From contig NC_083535.1 of NCBI RefSeq assembly GCF_032362555.1, forward strand, positions 2,852,001 through 2,916,000: a stretch of DNA of 64,000 nucleotides, given 5' to 3'. A program made the translations under genes and the position numbers. The notes under the pieces were generated by a model. The model was not told the origin of the DNA, ran no database searches, and saw nothing but the letters and a program-made list of their open reading frames with translations. The DNA comes from Amyelois transitella. Taxonomy: Eukaryota; Arthropoda; Insecta; Lepidoptera; Pyralidae. This document shows, piece after piece, positions 49,201 to 59,401 of this stretch (positions are counted from its first letter, which is position 1; each line of letters starts with the position of its first letter).

Positions 49201-51420
49201 GTTATAGTTAACAGTCTGATTCCTTCTTCCTTTTGAAGTCGGTTGATTTAAAAATATAAATGTAAACAAGTTTATATCGATCTTTTACTCGTTAATAAGT
49301 CAAGAAATAAACATTAGTCAACATAAACTGAAATCATCAATTTTGCCAAAAATCAAAAAAAAAATATGAAAGCCTAAATCGCGCTTTCAATATTTTTGAC
49401 CGTTTTGAATATTTAACAAATATTTTTCTGTTAGTATGTCGGGTGATCCGTTTCTACACAGTAAGGCAGTCACTCGAGGAGCTGTTCAAATTCCTTGACG
49501 ACTAATGTGACTATAGAACTCACCTGACATCGTACATGTTCCACGTATATATATATATTGGAAAAAAAAAAAAAAAAAAAATGCGCGAACCTAAACGAGA
49601 TACGGTCTCAACCCCACTGCTATAGAAACTTAGATCACCCTTTTTTGGTTTTATTTTAATATGTTTTCTTTTATTACTTATTTGGCTCACTCATCTTTTT
49701 GCCGCCAATTTAATCATCCGCGGTAAATGTATGAAATAGGTAGGGATATGTCGTGTGGCCCCCAGCACCAATACAAAAAAGAATAGGCCCACTCCATCTC
49801 TTTCCCATGGATGTCGTAAAAGGTGACTAAGGGATATGCTTAGAAATTTGGAATTCTTTTTTATGCGATGGGCTTGCAACCTATCACTATTTGAATGTCA
49901 ATTCTTTCGTTTACTGAATGTGGCCTATCAGCCTTTTGAAAACCGTTGGTTCTGTCTATCCCACAGGGGATACAGAGGTGACTAAATGTAGGTGACTAAT
50001 GTAGGTAGGTATTGTTTGGTTATTCATCTTCTCTTAATTTGCATCCATACTTGAATGTTTGGTAGTATTAAATATTCAAGTTTATTTTCTCATCTTAAAG
50101 AATGTCACAGAAATAGGTATCTCTGTCCTATCTCGCTGTAATTTTCCTACTTTATATTCTTATTAAGGAATATATTGAGGAAATAGTAGTTCAATACTCT
50201 TATTAATTAATAAAGCTACGTATAAAAATCTTTTCTTTAAGTTATAAAAGCATATGTGCCGCCGGACTTTAAATTTAAAATAAAAACTCGTAAAAGCCAA
50301 TCCAGAAAAAGGCTTATAAGCTTGGGATAGCAACCTGTCCCAATTTGAATCTCAATTATCTGGCTATCTACCCCGTAAGTGATATAGACGTGATATATTT
50401 AAATTTACAGCCATGGCGCGTCCGAAGCCAAGCATGCAAGCAAGGATTATTAATGTTATGTATGATAAAATCAATACATATATAAAGAAATGTAGTGTCT
50501 ATTTTTTATATTTTTTATTTTTTTATTAAATAGGAAAGAAAAATAATAATAATGTTATATACTAAGCCACGGGTGAAAAGCATCAACTTTAATTTTTATT
50601 TTTATTCTTTGACTAACGTGCTTTCCCATCCCATGTCGTAAATATTAATCAGAAAGATCAACTTTTATTTACACGTGTCTCTTCCGTTGTAATGATTTAC
50701 CTTTTTACTTACTTTTTTTTTATATGAAATGCCACGACATTACAGACCATTCATCACAAATTAAAAAAAATGCAAAGGCAAAGATAAAACTTTTACTTAC
50801 GCACATAGATACGTCTTTATCCCTTGCGGAATAACAAGAGCCAACTGAAACTTATCATTATTTAAGTACGTGTAAAGTGATTTTACTCGTATTTATATAC
50901 CAACAACTCATGAACACAAATATATACCCCTATAGACAACCTTTTTGTGTAACGTATCCTAATATTTCCACACGCAATACTCAATATGAACGCTTTTGAC
51001 GACGATCAGCTATAATAGAATGGAATAGAATCTTTATACGCTACGCTAGAATGCTACGCTGAATGGACACTCGCTGCGTTGCCACACTATGCGCTGAAGG
51101 AAAGCGCAGCTAAGCTGTATATTTGTGTATACCGTATCCTTATATTTCCACAGGCGGCACCCAACATGAACGCTTTCGACGACGTCGACGACGACCAGCT
51201 AGAATGCTACGCTGAATGGACACTCGCTGCGCTGTTGTACTACGCGCTGAAAGAAAGCGCAGCATCCGAACAGTCAGCAAGGATGGCCGCTATGGACAAC
51301 GCGACGAAGAACGCCGCAGAAATGATTAGGAAACTAACACTACTCTTCAACCGCACGAGACAGGCAGTGATCACCAGGGAACTGATAGAGATCATATCTG
51401 GAGCTGCCGCCCTCAAATAG
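43257..51420 (+). CDS. Divergent ATP synthase F1 gamma-subunit paralogue
   Basis: Related to the gamma (rotor shaft) subunit of mitochondrial F1-ATPase. Five exons join in phase with GT-AG introns: 43257-43348, 43710-43924, 47046-47209, 47775-47939 and 51154-51420, about 300 aa. Family landmarks in order: [37 protein letters not shown], the [16 protein letters not shown] segment, [47 protein letters not shown], and C-terminal [20 protein letters not shown]. It differs from the ordinary gamma subunit in three ways: a Lys/Asp/Pro/Glu-rich insertion (about residues 55-90) before the MTSDRG strand, many substitutions in the central part, and a start. The ATG at 43257 aligns with the mature N-terminus ([12 protein letters not shown]), and a stop codon lies in frame 12 nt upstream, so no transit peptide is evident unless an upstream exon splices to the CAG at 43265. 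The C-terminal helix that turns inside the alpha3beta3 ring is intact, suggesting function. Confidence 0.85.
44190..44275 (-). repeat. Repeat family A fragment
   Basis: TGAATCTCAATTCCATTATG and TTTACGGGATAAAGACGTGA match family A in reverse. A second small reverse fragment (CATGGATGTTGTGAAAGGC) follows at about 44790-44843. Both are in intron 2 of the gamma paralogue. Confidence 0.45.
44595..44765 (-). mobile_element. Decayed LINE open reading frame C-terminal remnant
   Basis: The minus strand carries pieces of a typical LINE C-terminus in different frames: [17 protein letters not shown] in one, and [16 protein letters not shown] in another. The WSD...AT...RxRW pattern is usual for RTE-like elements in Lepidoptera. 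Frameshifts make it non-functional. It lies in intron 2 of the gamma paralogue. Confidence 0.5.
44854..45045 (+). repeat. Dispersed repeat family B, second copy
   Basis: GGTCCCCTGCAAATG, GGTCAGACGCGAGTCGC, GCTTCTTTAGAGAGG and GGATATAACCGGG match the copy at 20430-20590. Confidence 0.55.
45990..46160 (+). repeat. Repeat family A, 3'-truncated
   Basis: CACGTCTATATCTCTTGCGG, TAGACAGAGCCAACAGT and GACAGGTTGCTAGCCCATCG are in family order. It ends abruptly after CCCTTAGTCG. Confidence 0.65.
47235..47410 (+). pseudogene. Decayed tandem copy of gamma-paralogue exon 3
   Basis: Starting 26 bp after the real exon (47046-47209), this stretch repeats it with an offset of about 195-200 bp. Identical blocks include gttggtctgcgtggg at 47131 and 47326, gataaatcacgc at 47147 and 47342, and catgctcgcc at 47188 and 47388. 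The copy has frameshifting indels and has lost the donor (GTAGGT has become GTCTAA), so it cannot serve as an alternative exon. Confidence 0.85.
48060..48225 (-). repeat. Retroposon tail of RTE-like type, reverse
   Basis: In reverse complement it begins AGCGACCCGACCCGGCCTCG and continues through GGGTAGCATT to a degenerate body. It lies in intron 4 of the gamma paralogue. Confidence 0.5.
49750..49990 (-). repeat. Repeat family A, near full length
   Basis: CTCTTTCCCATGGATGTCGT, GCGATGGGCTTGCAACC and CCCACAGGGGATACAGAGG appear in reverse order. It lies in intron 4 of the gamma paralogue. Confidence 0.7.
50291..50400 (-). repeat. Repeat family A fragment
   Basis: GGCTTATAAGCTTGGGA, TAGCAACCTGTCCC and CCCCGTAAGTGATATAGACG. 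A further 5' piece in forward direction lies at about 50800-50850. Confidence 0.5.
50941..51118 (+). pseudogene. Decayed tandem copy of the 5' half of gamma-paralogue exon 5
   Basis: This segment precedes the real last exon (51154-51420) and repeats its acceptor region and first third. The offset is 190 bp at the ATGAACGCTT block (50986 versus 51176). A 31-nt identical block follows at 51048-51078 versus 51201-51231. The copy's acceptor has changed from CACAGG to CACACG. It also carries an inserted stretch of about 37 nt with in-frame stops, so it is non-functional. Confidence 0.85.
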
Positions 51421-51871
51421 GTTAATTTTGATGAACAATTAGGTACTTTGATGTTCAAATTGATTTGACGTCACGAGAAATTGGTTGCACAGTTTTACGC
51501 GGCTTAGTACTAAATTACAGCAGCTGCTATCCATTAGATGGGTCGTAACCCAGTCCGTCTTGAAACAATCAGGTTGCAAGTAAATACAAGTAGCAATACT
51601 TGACAAGACTCGTTATTGATTTTAGTATTTCCAAGGCGAAGGTTCAATGTACTAGAATACAACTTCTTTACGCTGGCATTAAGCAATTTAGTAATTTGAT
51701 TGATAAACTAGAACCGCAAGTAATGGGAATACCTATGGAGATCCGCAGAAAATGTTTTGGCTTAAGAGAAGATAATAATTTCGTTAAGTAACCCCTGCTG
51801 ATATAAAAACACCATAATGATGGGAGGTGAACGCACGACGTAGTATTTACTTGTAGGAATATACGTACAAA

Positions 51872-51877
51872 AATAAA
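51872..51877 (+). terminator. Candidate poly(A) signal of the gamma paralogue
   Basis: AATAAA at about 450 nt past the stop codon at 51418-51420. It is the first clear signal in a GT/T-rich context. Confidence 0.35.
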
Positions 51878-52021
51878 CCAATTTTGTTTAGTACTTTAAT
51901 CCTTTCTATAATTTATGTTTACCTATTTATTCGCATTGTGAATTTGTGACTAAAATGTTATTAAATGAATAAACAAGTTTGATTTCGCTTTTTTAGCATG
52001 TCTCAAGGTCTTGAGAAGAAT

Positions 52022-52265
52022 CACATGGATTGGAGGCTTCTGTGGCGAAGCGGTAGTGCACTTGTCTATAACACCGGAGGTCCTGAGTTCGAAACCCGGC
52101 CAGGACATGATGAGATGAGAGATGAAATGGCTTCTCTGATTGTCCTGGGTCTCCAATATTTATCCTAAAAATATAATATTATCATTGAATTAGTATTTCG
52201 TAAAACAAGTCTCGAACTAGTCTACTTCGAGGCTAACTTAATCTGTGTAAACTTTCCCGAAAATA
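52022..52265 (+). repeat. tRNA-derived SINE
   Basis: A box (TGGCGAAGCGGTAGTGCAC) and B box (GGTCCTGAGTTCGAAACCC) are spaced as in a tRNA head. They are followed by an unrelated body and the tail TACTTCGAGGCTAACTTAATC. A sister copy is at about 1906-2080. It lies downstream of the gamma paralogue. Confidence 0.75.
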
Positions 52266-52583
52266 TAAGGAACTAAAAAAAATTGGAAATGAAGTCGTAG
52301 TAGACTTAGTCGTACTCTAGGTATATCATCCCCTTCCGTACAAAGGTGTGACGTTTTAAATATGTAGGTATGTCACAGTGTGTTGATAGTGATGTAAATG
52401 AGAAACACTGAATTAAAAAGTAAGAAAATTTAATTAAGTCACAAAACATCTATCACCAAGTTAAAGGTTACCCTGTTGTTTTAGCAGATGTAATTTCTAT
52501 TATAATAAGGTACAATACATATCGTTAGCATCCTTTGATAAAAGTTATGGAATGTAATGTTACTAATTAAAAATCACATAGGC

Positions 52584-52589
52584 TTTTAT
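52584..52589 (-). terminator. Candidate poly(A) signal of GCSH
   Basis: TTTATT (AATAAA on the minus strand) about 340 nt past the GCSH stop at 52931. Confidence 0.3.
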
Positions 52590-52930
52590 TTAATAAAACT
52601 TAACTACTTAATTTTAAATTAATAGCTACAGTTTGTTCCCACGGGCAGCGATTAAGCGACTCTGGCAATTAGTGTTAGGCGTATGTTTCACAAGACAAAT
52701 AATAAACAGACGATGTTAAGTGCAGAATTAGTGTATCGTAAACCCGCCAAATTTCACAGTACTGCCATATGCCGAAGAACCCGCGGCTTTAAGAGTAATA
52801 AAAAGTATCAAAAAGGAGGCAGGCCAAGCATACTAAAAGATCATACAATGGATGAAGGAAATTCTTGTCAACCTCTAAAGTTTAATTTTATTTCAAAATC
52901 GCAGCCCCCGGCCCCAAAAAGCCTCAAGTG

Positions 52931-55900
52931 TCAGTGATGCTCCTCTTCCAAGAATTTGTCGTAAGCCGCCTGGTCCATCAGTGCTTTGAGCTCGTCCGGC
53001 TTGGACAGCTTCACTCGGAACAGCCAGCCGTCTTGGTAACACGACTGGTTGATGAGCGCTGGGGAGGATTCTACGGAGCTGTTCTTTTCTGTTATCTGTA
53101 ATTAAAATAATCACAACATAATATAAAGTAAAGTCGCTTTCCGCGTCTGTTCTTATGTCTGTTTGCTTAGCTGGGGCGGGTCGCCAGTGATTTATAATGA
53201 ATCTCTTTTTGAGTTACTTCCACTTAAAGAAATTGGGTTATTATACCTAGTATAAAAAGTACTTTTGCAGTTGGAAACCCAGCTAACTCAAGGAATCTCT
53301 TTCCCGTGGATGTCGTAAAAGGCGACCAAGGGATAGGCTTATAAACTTGGGATTTTTCCTTTAGGCGACAGGCTAAGCAACCTGTCACTATTTGAATCTC
53401 AATTCTATCACTAAGCCAAATAGCTCTAGAGTTTACATTTAATAGCTATGACGAAATATAGTACCGTACGAGTTATTATGTAGGAAGTACTCTATGGAAA
53501 ATTTAAGAAAATCCCAATTCACTTGCTCAACGCTGCTTTTATTTTCTTACAATATGTAAAATAACTCGTATCATATCCATAATAAGCAATTTAAAAAAAA
53601 TGAGATTTTATTATCTTAATAACAGAAATGAGAATACAAAAAGTGAAAAAGGAGGAACTCACCGTGCCAGAGACAGGTGAGTAGATCTCGCTGGCGGCTT
53701 TGACACTCTCCAGGGCTCCACACTCCTCGCCCACCTCCACCGCATTGCCTACCTCCGGTAACTGCGCGTAGACCACTTCCCCAAGCGCGTCCTGTAATTC
53801 AAAATAGGAATATATATTGGCTTCTGTAAATCAGTAGATTTTAAAAAGTTTCTGGCTTAGAAAGGCTGTATAACTCTATCTGATACATCTCGGCCTTCTT
53901 CCATCCATGAAATTTTTAGTCACTTGACCTTGGCTCGAAGAGAAATGTGAGTTTGCCAAGGCAAGCAAATAAAGCTTTTCCCAACGTAATGGTTATCTCT
54001 GAGGTTTGAAAAGGTTTTTCTTTGGTTCACACCGAACTTTCAAACCAATGTTATTTTACGATTCTATCTACATAAATTAGTTGTACTTTAATAAAAATAA
54101 AGGCTTCTATGTTACGTAGGTATGTTAAAGTTCGCCAGCTTATTCTCATACCAATTGTAACCAACAACCTATCGTATCATAACACCATTTAAACGAGGCT
54201 TTTCAGTCTTTTCTAATCTGTTGGCTCTGTCTACCTCATAAGAGATTTATACTTTATAATATGTATGTAAAAAATACTAACCTGTGCATAATTAGATATT
54301 CCTACTGTGCCTATGTTGTCCGTGACTGTTACCCACTCGTGCTTTTTTGTGTAAAATCGGGCTGAAACAAACACAAATGCATATTTAATCCCTTGACAAA
54401 ACTTGTGATTATTTAATTTTAGCTTTTCACCACAGACTATAATCACAGCTTAGTTATATAAACATAAATTCCATATTACTTCGATTTACTTTAACAGAAG
54501 TCTGGGAATATTTTTTTTTAAACAAATTATCTAAAAACCTGTTAACGGGAAAACGTTATGAATGGATTGTTTGTTTAATATCTAATTTAACTAATAATTT
54601 TATATCGTAAATTATTAGTAACGAAAACAAACAATATATTCATATGATAAATAAAATTAACTTAATTCGAATTATATCAAATTAAAAAGAATATTTCGCA
54701 GTATAAACCTATATTCCTAATTATTAAATTACGTTATCCTAAATAGTCGTAAAAATCACGCATGCGCAGACATAAACCAGAATCAATGAAATTCGCATTG
54801 GCACATTCGCTTGGCAGTTAATGTAATGTAGCTAATAATTATTTAAAAAACCACTAGAATATCAGTATTTCATTATATAGTAGACACTCGAATCTCATTC
54901 CTTATCAATAAAGGCCGGTCTTAAAAGTTATCAAAATACTACCATGTTAATATCTTTGCAGTATATTCTCGGATAGATGAGTCTATGTACCTATTACATC
55001 ATGATTTTTAATAAACAAATTTGGTATGAAATGCGGTTGACAATCATCTGGCATTAATGAATACCTACATACTGTTGCCACAATAAAAAAAAAATCGGTG
55101 AAACCAGGATAATACGCAGAATATAACCTGAGGATATAGGTACTATCTAATTTACCTTTATTAACTTATAAACAATTGATAAAATATTTAAATGAGTAAC
55201 TTTAAATTTATGGTTAATAGCTGCTAAGTTGGACCAATCAGACTTTAATAAAGTATTAAAACAAGAAATGCGCACAACATAACACGTATGCAAAAGGTCA
55301 GAAGAGTACCTACCTGGAACCGCCAACGCCATAAATGAAGCGAAATAACATACTTATTTCGCTCGTAGTAGTAGTAGTAGTAGTAGAGATCGTAGCAAGT
55401 GGAAAGATGTAGTCTCTGGCTATCCTTCCGACGATTTTTTAAGTATGTTTCTATGACATTTTCCAAAGATTCGATATTTTAATAAATGCACGGGACGTCG
55501 TAAGTACGTTAGTTAGTGCCGTTGTTCTCCCTGGTCTCATTGAGTTATCCCATAGTGGGACAAAACATTGTCCCACATGTCTAGCCAAAGCTCGTGTCAG
55601 GTCGTCGGATCCAGTAGGTACGAATTATTTTATCGCTAATTACCGCGGAGCATTTTTTAACTCTGGCCAGCTGTCAACCGACCAAAAGGTCAAATGCTGA
55701 TGCGTTATCATTGTTCAAGTACTCACTATTTGCCACAGATTAGGGAACTTCGTAATTGGTATTTGAAATAATTTAATTCATAATCACGTGAAATGTTGGG
55801 AGTTAGCGCATGACATCAGATTTCTAATACATATAGACTTTTTGTTAAGCGGGTAGGTATGGCCTTTTGTTATCTTACTGTTATAGCAAACGTTTTGTAT

Positions 55901-56539
55901 AATGAGTATTATTTTATAGTAAATGAAATATACAATACATGGTATAATTTTATGTCACTGACACTAGTTTAGTGAAAAAAGTAGGTACCTTAGTGTAATG
56001 AAAATATCATATCGCATTCGCACGAATAAACTTCATAATACGAGTATTTAACTTAATAAGAACTAAATTAACTAAACACAAAGAAATATACACTCTATAA
56101 CTGCCAAAAACTTAACAGTATAAATGATATGAATGATTAAAGATACCATAATTTTTAAAACGTAAAATACCTAAAAGTCAACACACGTTTGATGCTTTTT
56201 TGTATACCGTTAAATGTTGACAGCCTGTTTTAACTAACACCATAGAAATTAAATTTATATTACTCCACTTTATCATTAAAGTTTGTATTAATCCTTTAAT
56301 CAAACTTTCTGTCACTTTTCTAGGGCGGTTTCATTCAAATCAAAAAATTAAAATAAAAAAAATATATGGGTGAAATGAAAATATTTGATGATGAAAATAA
56401 ATAAATAAATTTGGTTTCATGATTTCTTACCTCTGCTATCTTTTGTGGTGCTGAAGAAAGCAGCCTGTCGGCAGCAGTGAGGCTGCACCATACTCCTGGA
56501 CATCTGCTTCGCTACACGGACCATGCTACGTAACGCCAT
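52931..56539 (-). CDS. GCSH: Glycine cleavage system H protein, mitochondrial
   Basis: Lipoyl carrier of the mitochondrial glycine cleavage complex. Its lipoyl arm shuttles the aminomethyl group from P protein (glycine decarboxylase) to T protein and is reoxidised by L protein. Four minus-strand exons in phase: 56539-56431, 54361-54282, 53791-53663 and 53095-52931, giving 160 aa, the usual length. Residues 1-36 form a basic, Ser/Met/Arg-rich transit peptide ([19 protein letters not shown]). The mature part starts near [10 protein letters not shown] and continues with [25 protein letters not shown]. The lipoyl lysine is K94 in [15 protein letters not shown], and the C-terminus is [14 protein letters not shown] ... 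FLEEEHH. Nothing essential is missing. In Drosophila the orthologue is pumpless (ppl). An untranslated leader exon is likely (see 56943-56990). Confidence 0.97.
53296..53432 (-). repeat. Repeat family A, truncated
   Basis: CTCTTTCCCGTGGATGTCGT and GCGACAGGCTAAGCAACCTG. It sits in the third intron of GCSH. A tiny further piece (GTTGGCTCTGTCTACCTC) is at about 54196-54245. Confidence 0.6.
54362..56430 (-). other. GCSH intron 1
   Basis: AT-rich intron with a short GTA microsatellite at about 55365-55386. A balanced-composition patch lies at 55,480-55,740. No exon seen. Confidence 0.5.
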
Positions 56540-56942
56540 TTTGCTTCGTAAGTACTGCAATAGCGAAGCGTAAAAATATTTTACTAAATATAAACTTTAA
56601 CCATTATGTGAAAAATAAATTCTAAACTTCCATGAACTATATTATACAAATAGAAATTTAAAAGTACAACTGAGGAAATATCACTTTCAATTGTTTTTAT
56701 AATACAAGTTTATTAGGAGTTTTCGTTCAATTACAACAACCAATTAAGTCTTCGTGGATGCTAATTTAAAATTCAATAATTACCGTACTTTTAACACCGA
56801 TTATCTTAAATTAATACTTATTTAAAATAAAGGAACGAGTACCTATATCCCTAAAATTGCAGGTAGTTCATAAAATTCTGGTAAACACAAATACCCAAAA
56901 ACCACAACCTGAAAATTTAAAAATCAATAAAGCAATCCTTAC

Positions 56943-56990
56943 CTCGTGTTCTTAAAACAAATCAGTCTAGGCACGTGAGGTCCGTTACAC
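56943..56990 (-). promoter_or_regulatory. Likely untranslated first exon and promoter of GCSH
   Basis: On the minus strand, CACGAG|GTAAGG gives a donor at 56942. An acceptor, CTATTGCAG|TACTTACG, starts an exon at 56554, 15 nt before the ATG at 56539. The two define a 388-bp 5' UTR intron. A CACGTG E-box lies at 56972-56977, near the expected transcription start. Confidence 0.4.
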
Positions 56991-57058
56991 TGTAGGTAGG
57001 GTAATGTGGTCAAAGAAGTCACGTTAACTCGCTGTCTTATCGACTATCTGTCTTTATT

Positions 57059-57250
57059 TTGTGTCAATGCTTCGATCAAGAGTTGCCCGCTGATCTTGTA
57101 GCAATGTTGTCGGGTAATCACACAATTAATTCAATTTATACGCAATGCGAATGCGGTGAGGACACCCAGGCGTCTCACTTACTGACTTGTCTTGTTAGTT
57201 GTAAAAAGATATGGAAGCAAAGCCAAAATGCTTTCTCGCACTGAGTCTAT
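57059..57250 (+). mobile_element. Possible retrotransposon C-terminal zinc-knuckle remnant
   Basis: An open stretch reads IYTQCECGEDTQASHLLTC, a Cys-x-Cys-x8-His-x3-Cys spacing like the tail of many LINE polyproteins. It has no convincing start and no upstream RT domain. It could equally be chance. Confidence 0.25.
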
Positions 57251-58847
57251 AAATTTTTGTATTATCGACACAAAGGAAGATAATAAAACAGAAAATTCAT
57301 TTCATCGCACCTCTCTGCTTTGCAGATTTAATAATCCACAAAACAAAACCCAACTCAAACTGAACACGATTGACCTTTTTTATAGAAATAAAAAAAATTG
57401 TGCTCGTTTAGAACTAGTATATGAGTATTTTTATTGATAGATAGTAAATAAAAATAGTACATAAAAATTTTACTTTATTCTTGGTATAAATAAAGCATAG
57501 GCATCACGTTTGGTTGGCTGGTTCCTGAAATTTTTGTGGACCCATATCATAATGAATAGTTATAGAAAATAATTTTTTAGCAATAAGTCCGATTTGTACC
57601 TCATAACCCGTGTTTTTTTCTGTTTTTCTTTTTCTTATGGTGCCATCAAATCTCTATCTTTCTATATACCATGATAAATAGTTCCAGTACGAATAAAAAT
57701 CTACCAATAATCGATACATTCTCATCGAGCATTACCCCATCCCATCTTGTGATCTCAAAACACATTTATTTGTTCCTTATCAGCGTCCTGGAAGCTAGTC
57801 CGCTGGGGGTCGGCTGATGTAACCGTTTACGTCAAAATATCGCCGTATTTTTCTAAACTAGTGGTTCGCCCTGGCTTCAGACAGATATTTACATATATAA
57901 AAAAAATCTGATAAAAGCATCAAAAATTTTGGGGGTTTAAGGTCGATTGCATTGAGCTGAAAAGAAACTTCAACAGGTCAAATGGAAGGAAATCGGGGAG
58001 ACACTTTCGTATTTGTGGAACGTAACTATATTTATTATTCAGTGTTTTTATTTATTCGACTGTAATATTTCAAAGTTTCTTCTCTCTATGAAATGTATTC
58101 CCAATGTCTTGCACATACCTACTTCTCAAATGTTTTTTTCCATGCTGTCAAAAGTTTAATAATATTTTAACTATACTAGTAGTAAGCCTGTATGATGTTG
58201 ATCCACCTTATATAAGATATTTTCGATAAACTAAGTGTTATTATGAGTACTTTTGTCTTTTAGGTGCTCCCGACTACAAGGATATATTTAGTGAATCTAT
58301 TCTGGCTTCTAGCCACATAGCTATTCGGATGTTAGTGCTAACCAATAAAATAAATGTTAGAATCACTGTTTGAATCGTCACAATTTACAATGAAAACCAA
58401 GGCGCTGTATCTATAATTTGACTTGGGACGACAGATACGTCCATTCTCTTCGCACAATAACGAGTAGGTATTCATTAATGTTCGTAAACAAAATATGTAT
58501 CTCTTAAATACAAAAGCACTATAAAAAAACCAATTACGTAAGGAAGTTTGACCCTGATTCAGCAACGTGACAAAATATAACATAATTTTTCCATCGATAT
58601 TGTTTCGCCAAGCATTGTCAATATATAAGTTTACATGTTTACTCGTAGACATGTTATCAGTTTATATGTGCGTTATCAGTCCATTGGGGGTCGTCTGATG
58701 TAATTACGTCAGTACTAAAAGTCTTGAACATGCAAACACCAAGTACCCGGCTGTTCAGGTTCGAATCCTACTGCGGCCATTGCTATTTTTCATTATTTTG
58801 ATTGTTCACAGAAAATATTATTTTAAAACTAGAGATAGGTAACTATG

Positions 58848-58960
58848 GGATAGGTTCCCCTGCAAGGTTGCGGAGGTTAAGCAGATCTAGCTTGCCGCAG
58901 ATCTCGTTTGCCGCAGAATCATGATTATAGGCGGACCTCGGGCTCTGCATTAGAAACTGT
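58848..58960 (+). repeat. Repeat family B start joined to another repeat fragment
   Basis: GATAGGTTCCCCTGCAAGG begins as family B. It is followed by two near-identical units around AGATCT...TTGCCGCAG, then ATAGGCGGACCTCGGGCTC. That last motif also occurs at about 39950 (ATAGGCGGACCCCGGGCTC). Confidence 0.45.
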
Positions 58961-59360
58961 GCAAATGGAACAAATAAAATGTTAGTACTTGTTTTTAGGA
59001 GTATCAAAATTTTATGTTGACGAAAAAAGGAGTTACTTATGAAAACGACCTGCACTAAAATTAAATGTAGGTATTTTGGCTTTCAGGTAGAAAATACTGA
59101 TCTTGTAATAAATATCTTGAAAATATCAAGATATTTTGAGCTGACCTTTGGGGCGATCCCATTTTCATGTGTGTTATGAGATAATTAAGCACAACGCCAT
59201 CTAAGTAAATTAGAATGTACTTATTAAACTTACTTTTAAAATAAACAGTACCGTTGAGTTAAAATATAACCTTACTAAATAAGCTTATCCAATTAACTTA
59301 GATGTCACTGTTTTCAATTTATGATTACTTTCCTCAATGTCAGAAGTACTTCATTCATTC

Positions 59361-59401
59361 AACCAAATACCCAAAGGTTTAGTACCTTTGGGTATTTGGT
59401 T
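59361..59401. repeat. Perfect 18-bp inverted repeat, 5-nt loop
   Basis: AACCAAATACCCAAAGGT (59361-59378), loop TTAGT, then the exact reverse complement to 59401. Confidence 0.95.

Larger units (their letters stand above)
43925..51153 (+). other. Long introns of the gamma paralogue
   Basis: Introns 2 (43925-47045) and 4 (47940-51153) are long and full of repeats: family A at 44190, 45990, 49750 and 50291; family B at 44854; LINE remnant at 44595; retroposon tail at 48060; and an AT/poly-A run at 49548-49581. Intron 3 (47210-47774) holds the decayed exon 3 copy. Confidence 0.6.
51421..52930. other. 3' UTR of the gamma paralogue and intergenic region
   Basis: It holds the probable 3' UTR to about 51,890, the SINE at 52022, and the GCSH 3' UTR on the other strand down to about 52,570. 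The two genes converge here. Confidence 0.5.

Noticed and set aside
52022..52100. Possible tRNA gene
   Set aside because: A and B boxes are present but there is no cloverleaf with proper acceptor pairing, and the body and tail recur at 1906. It is a SINE.
55365..55386. GTA microsatellite
   Set aside because: Ordinary short tandem repeat, too short to be informative beyond a marker.
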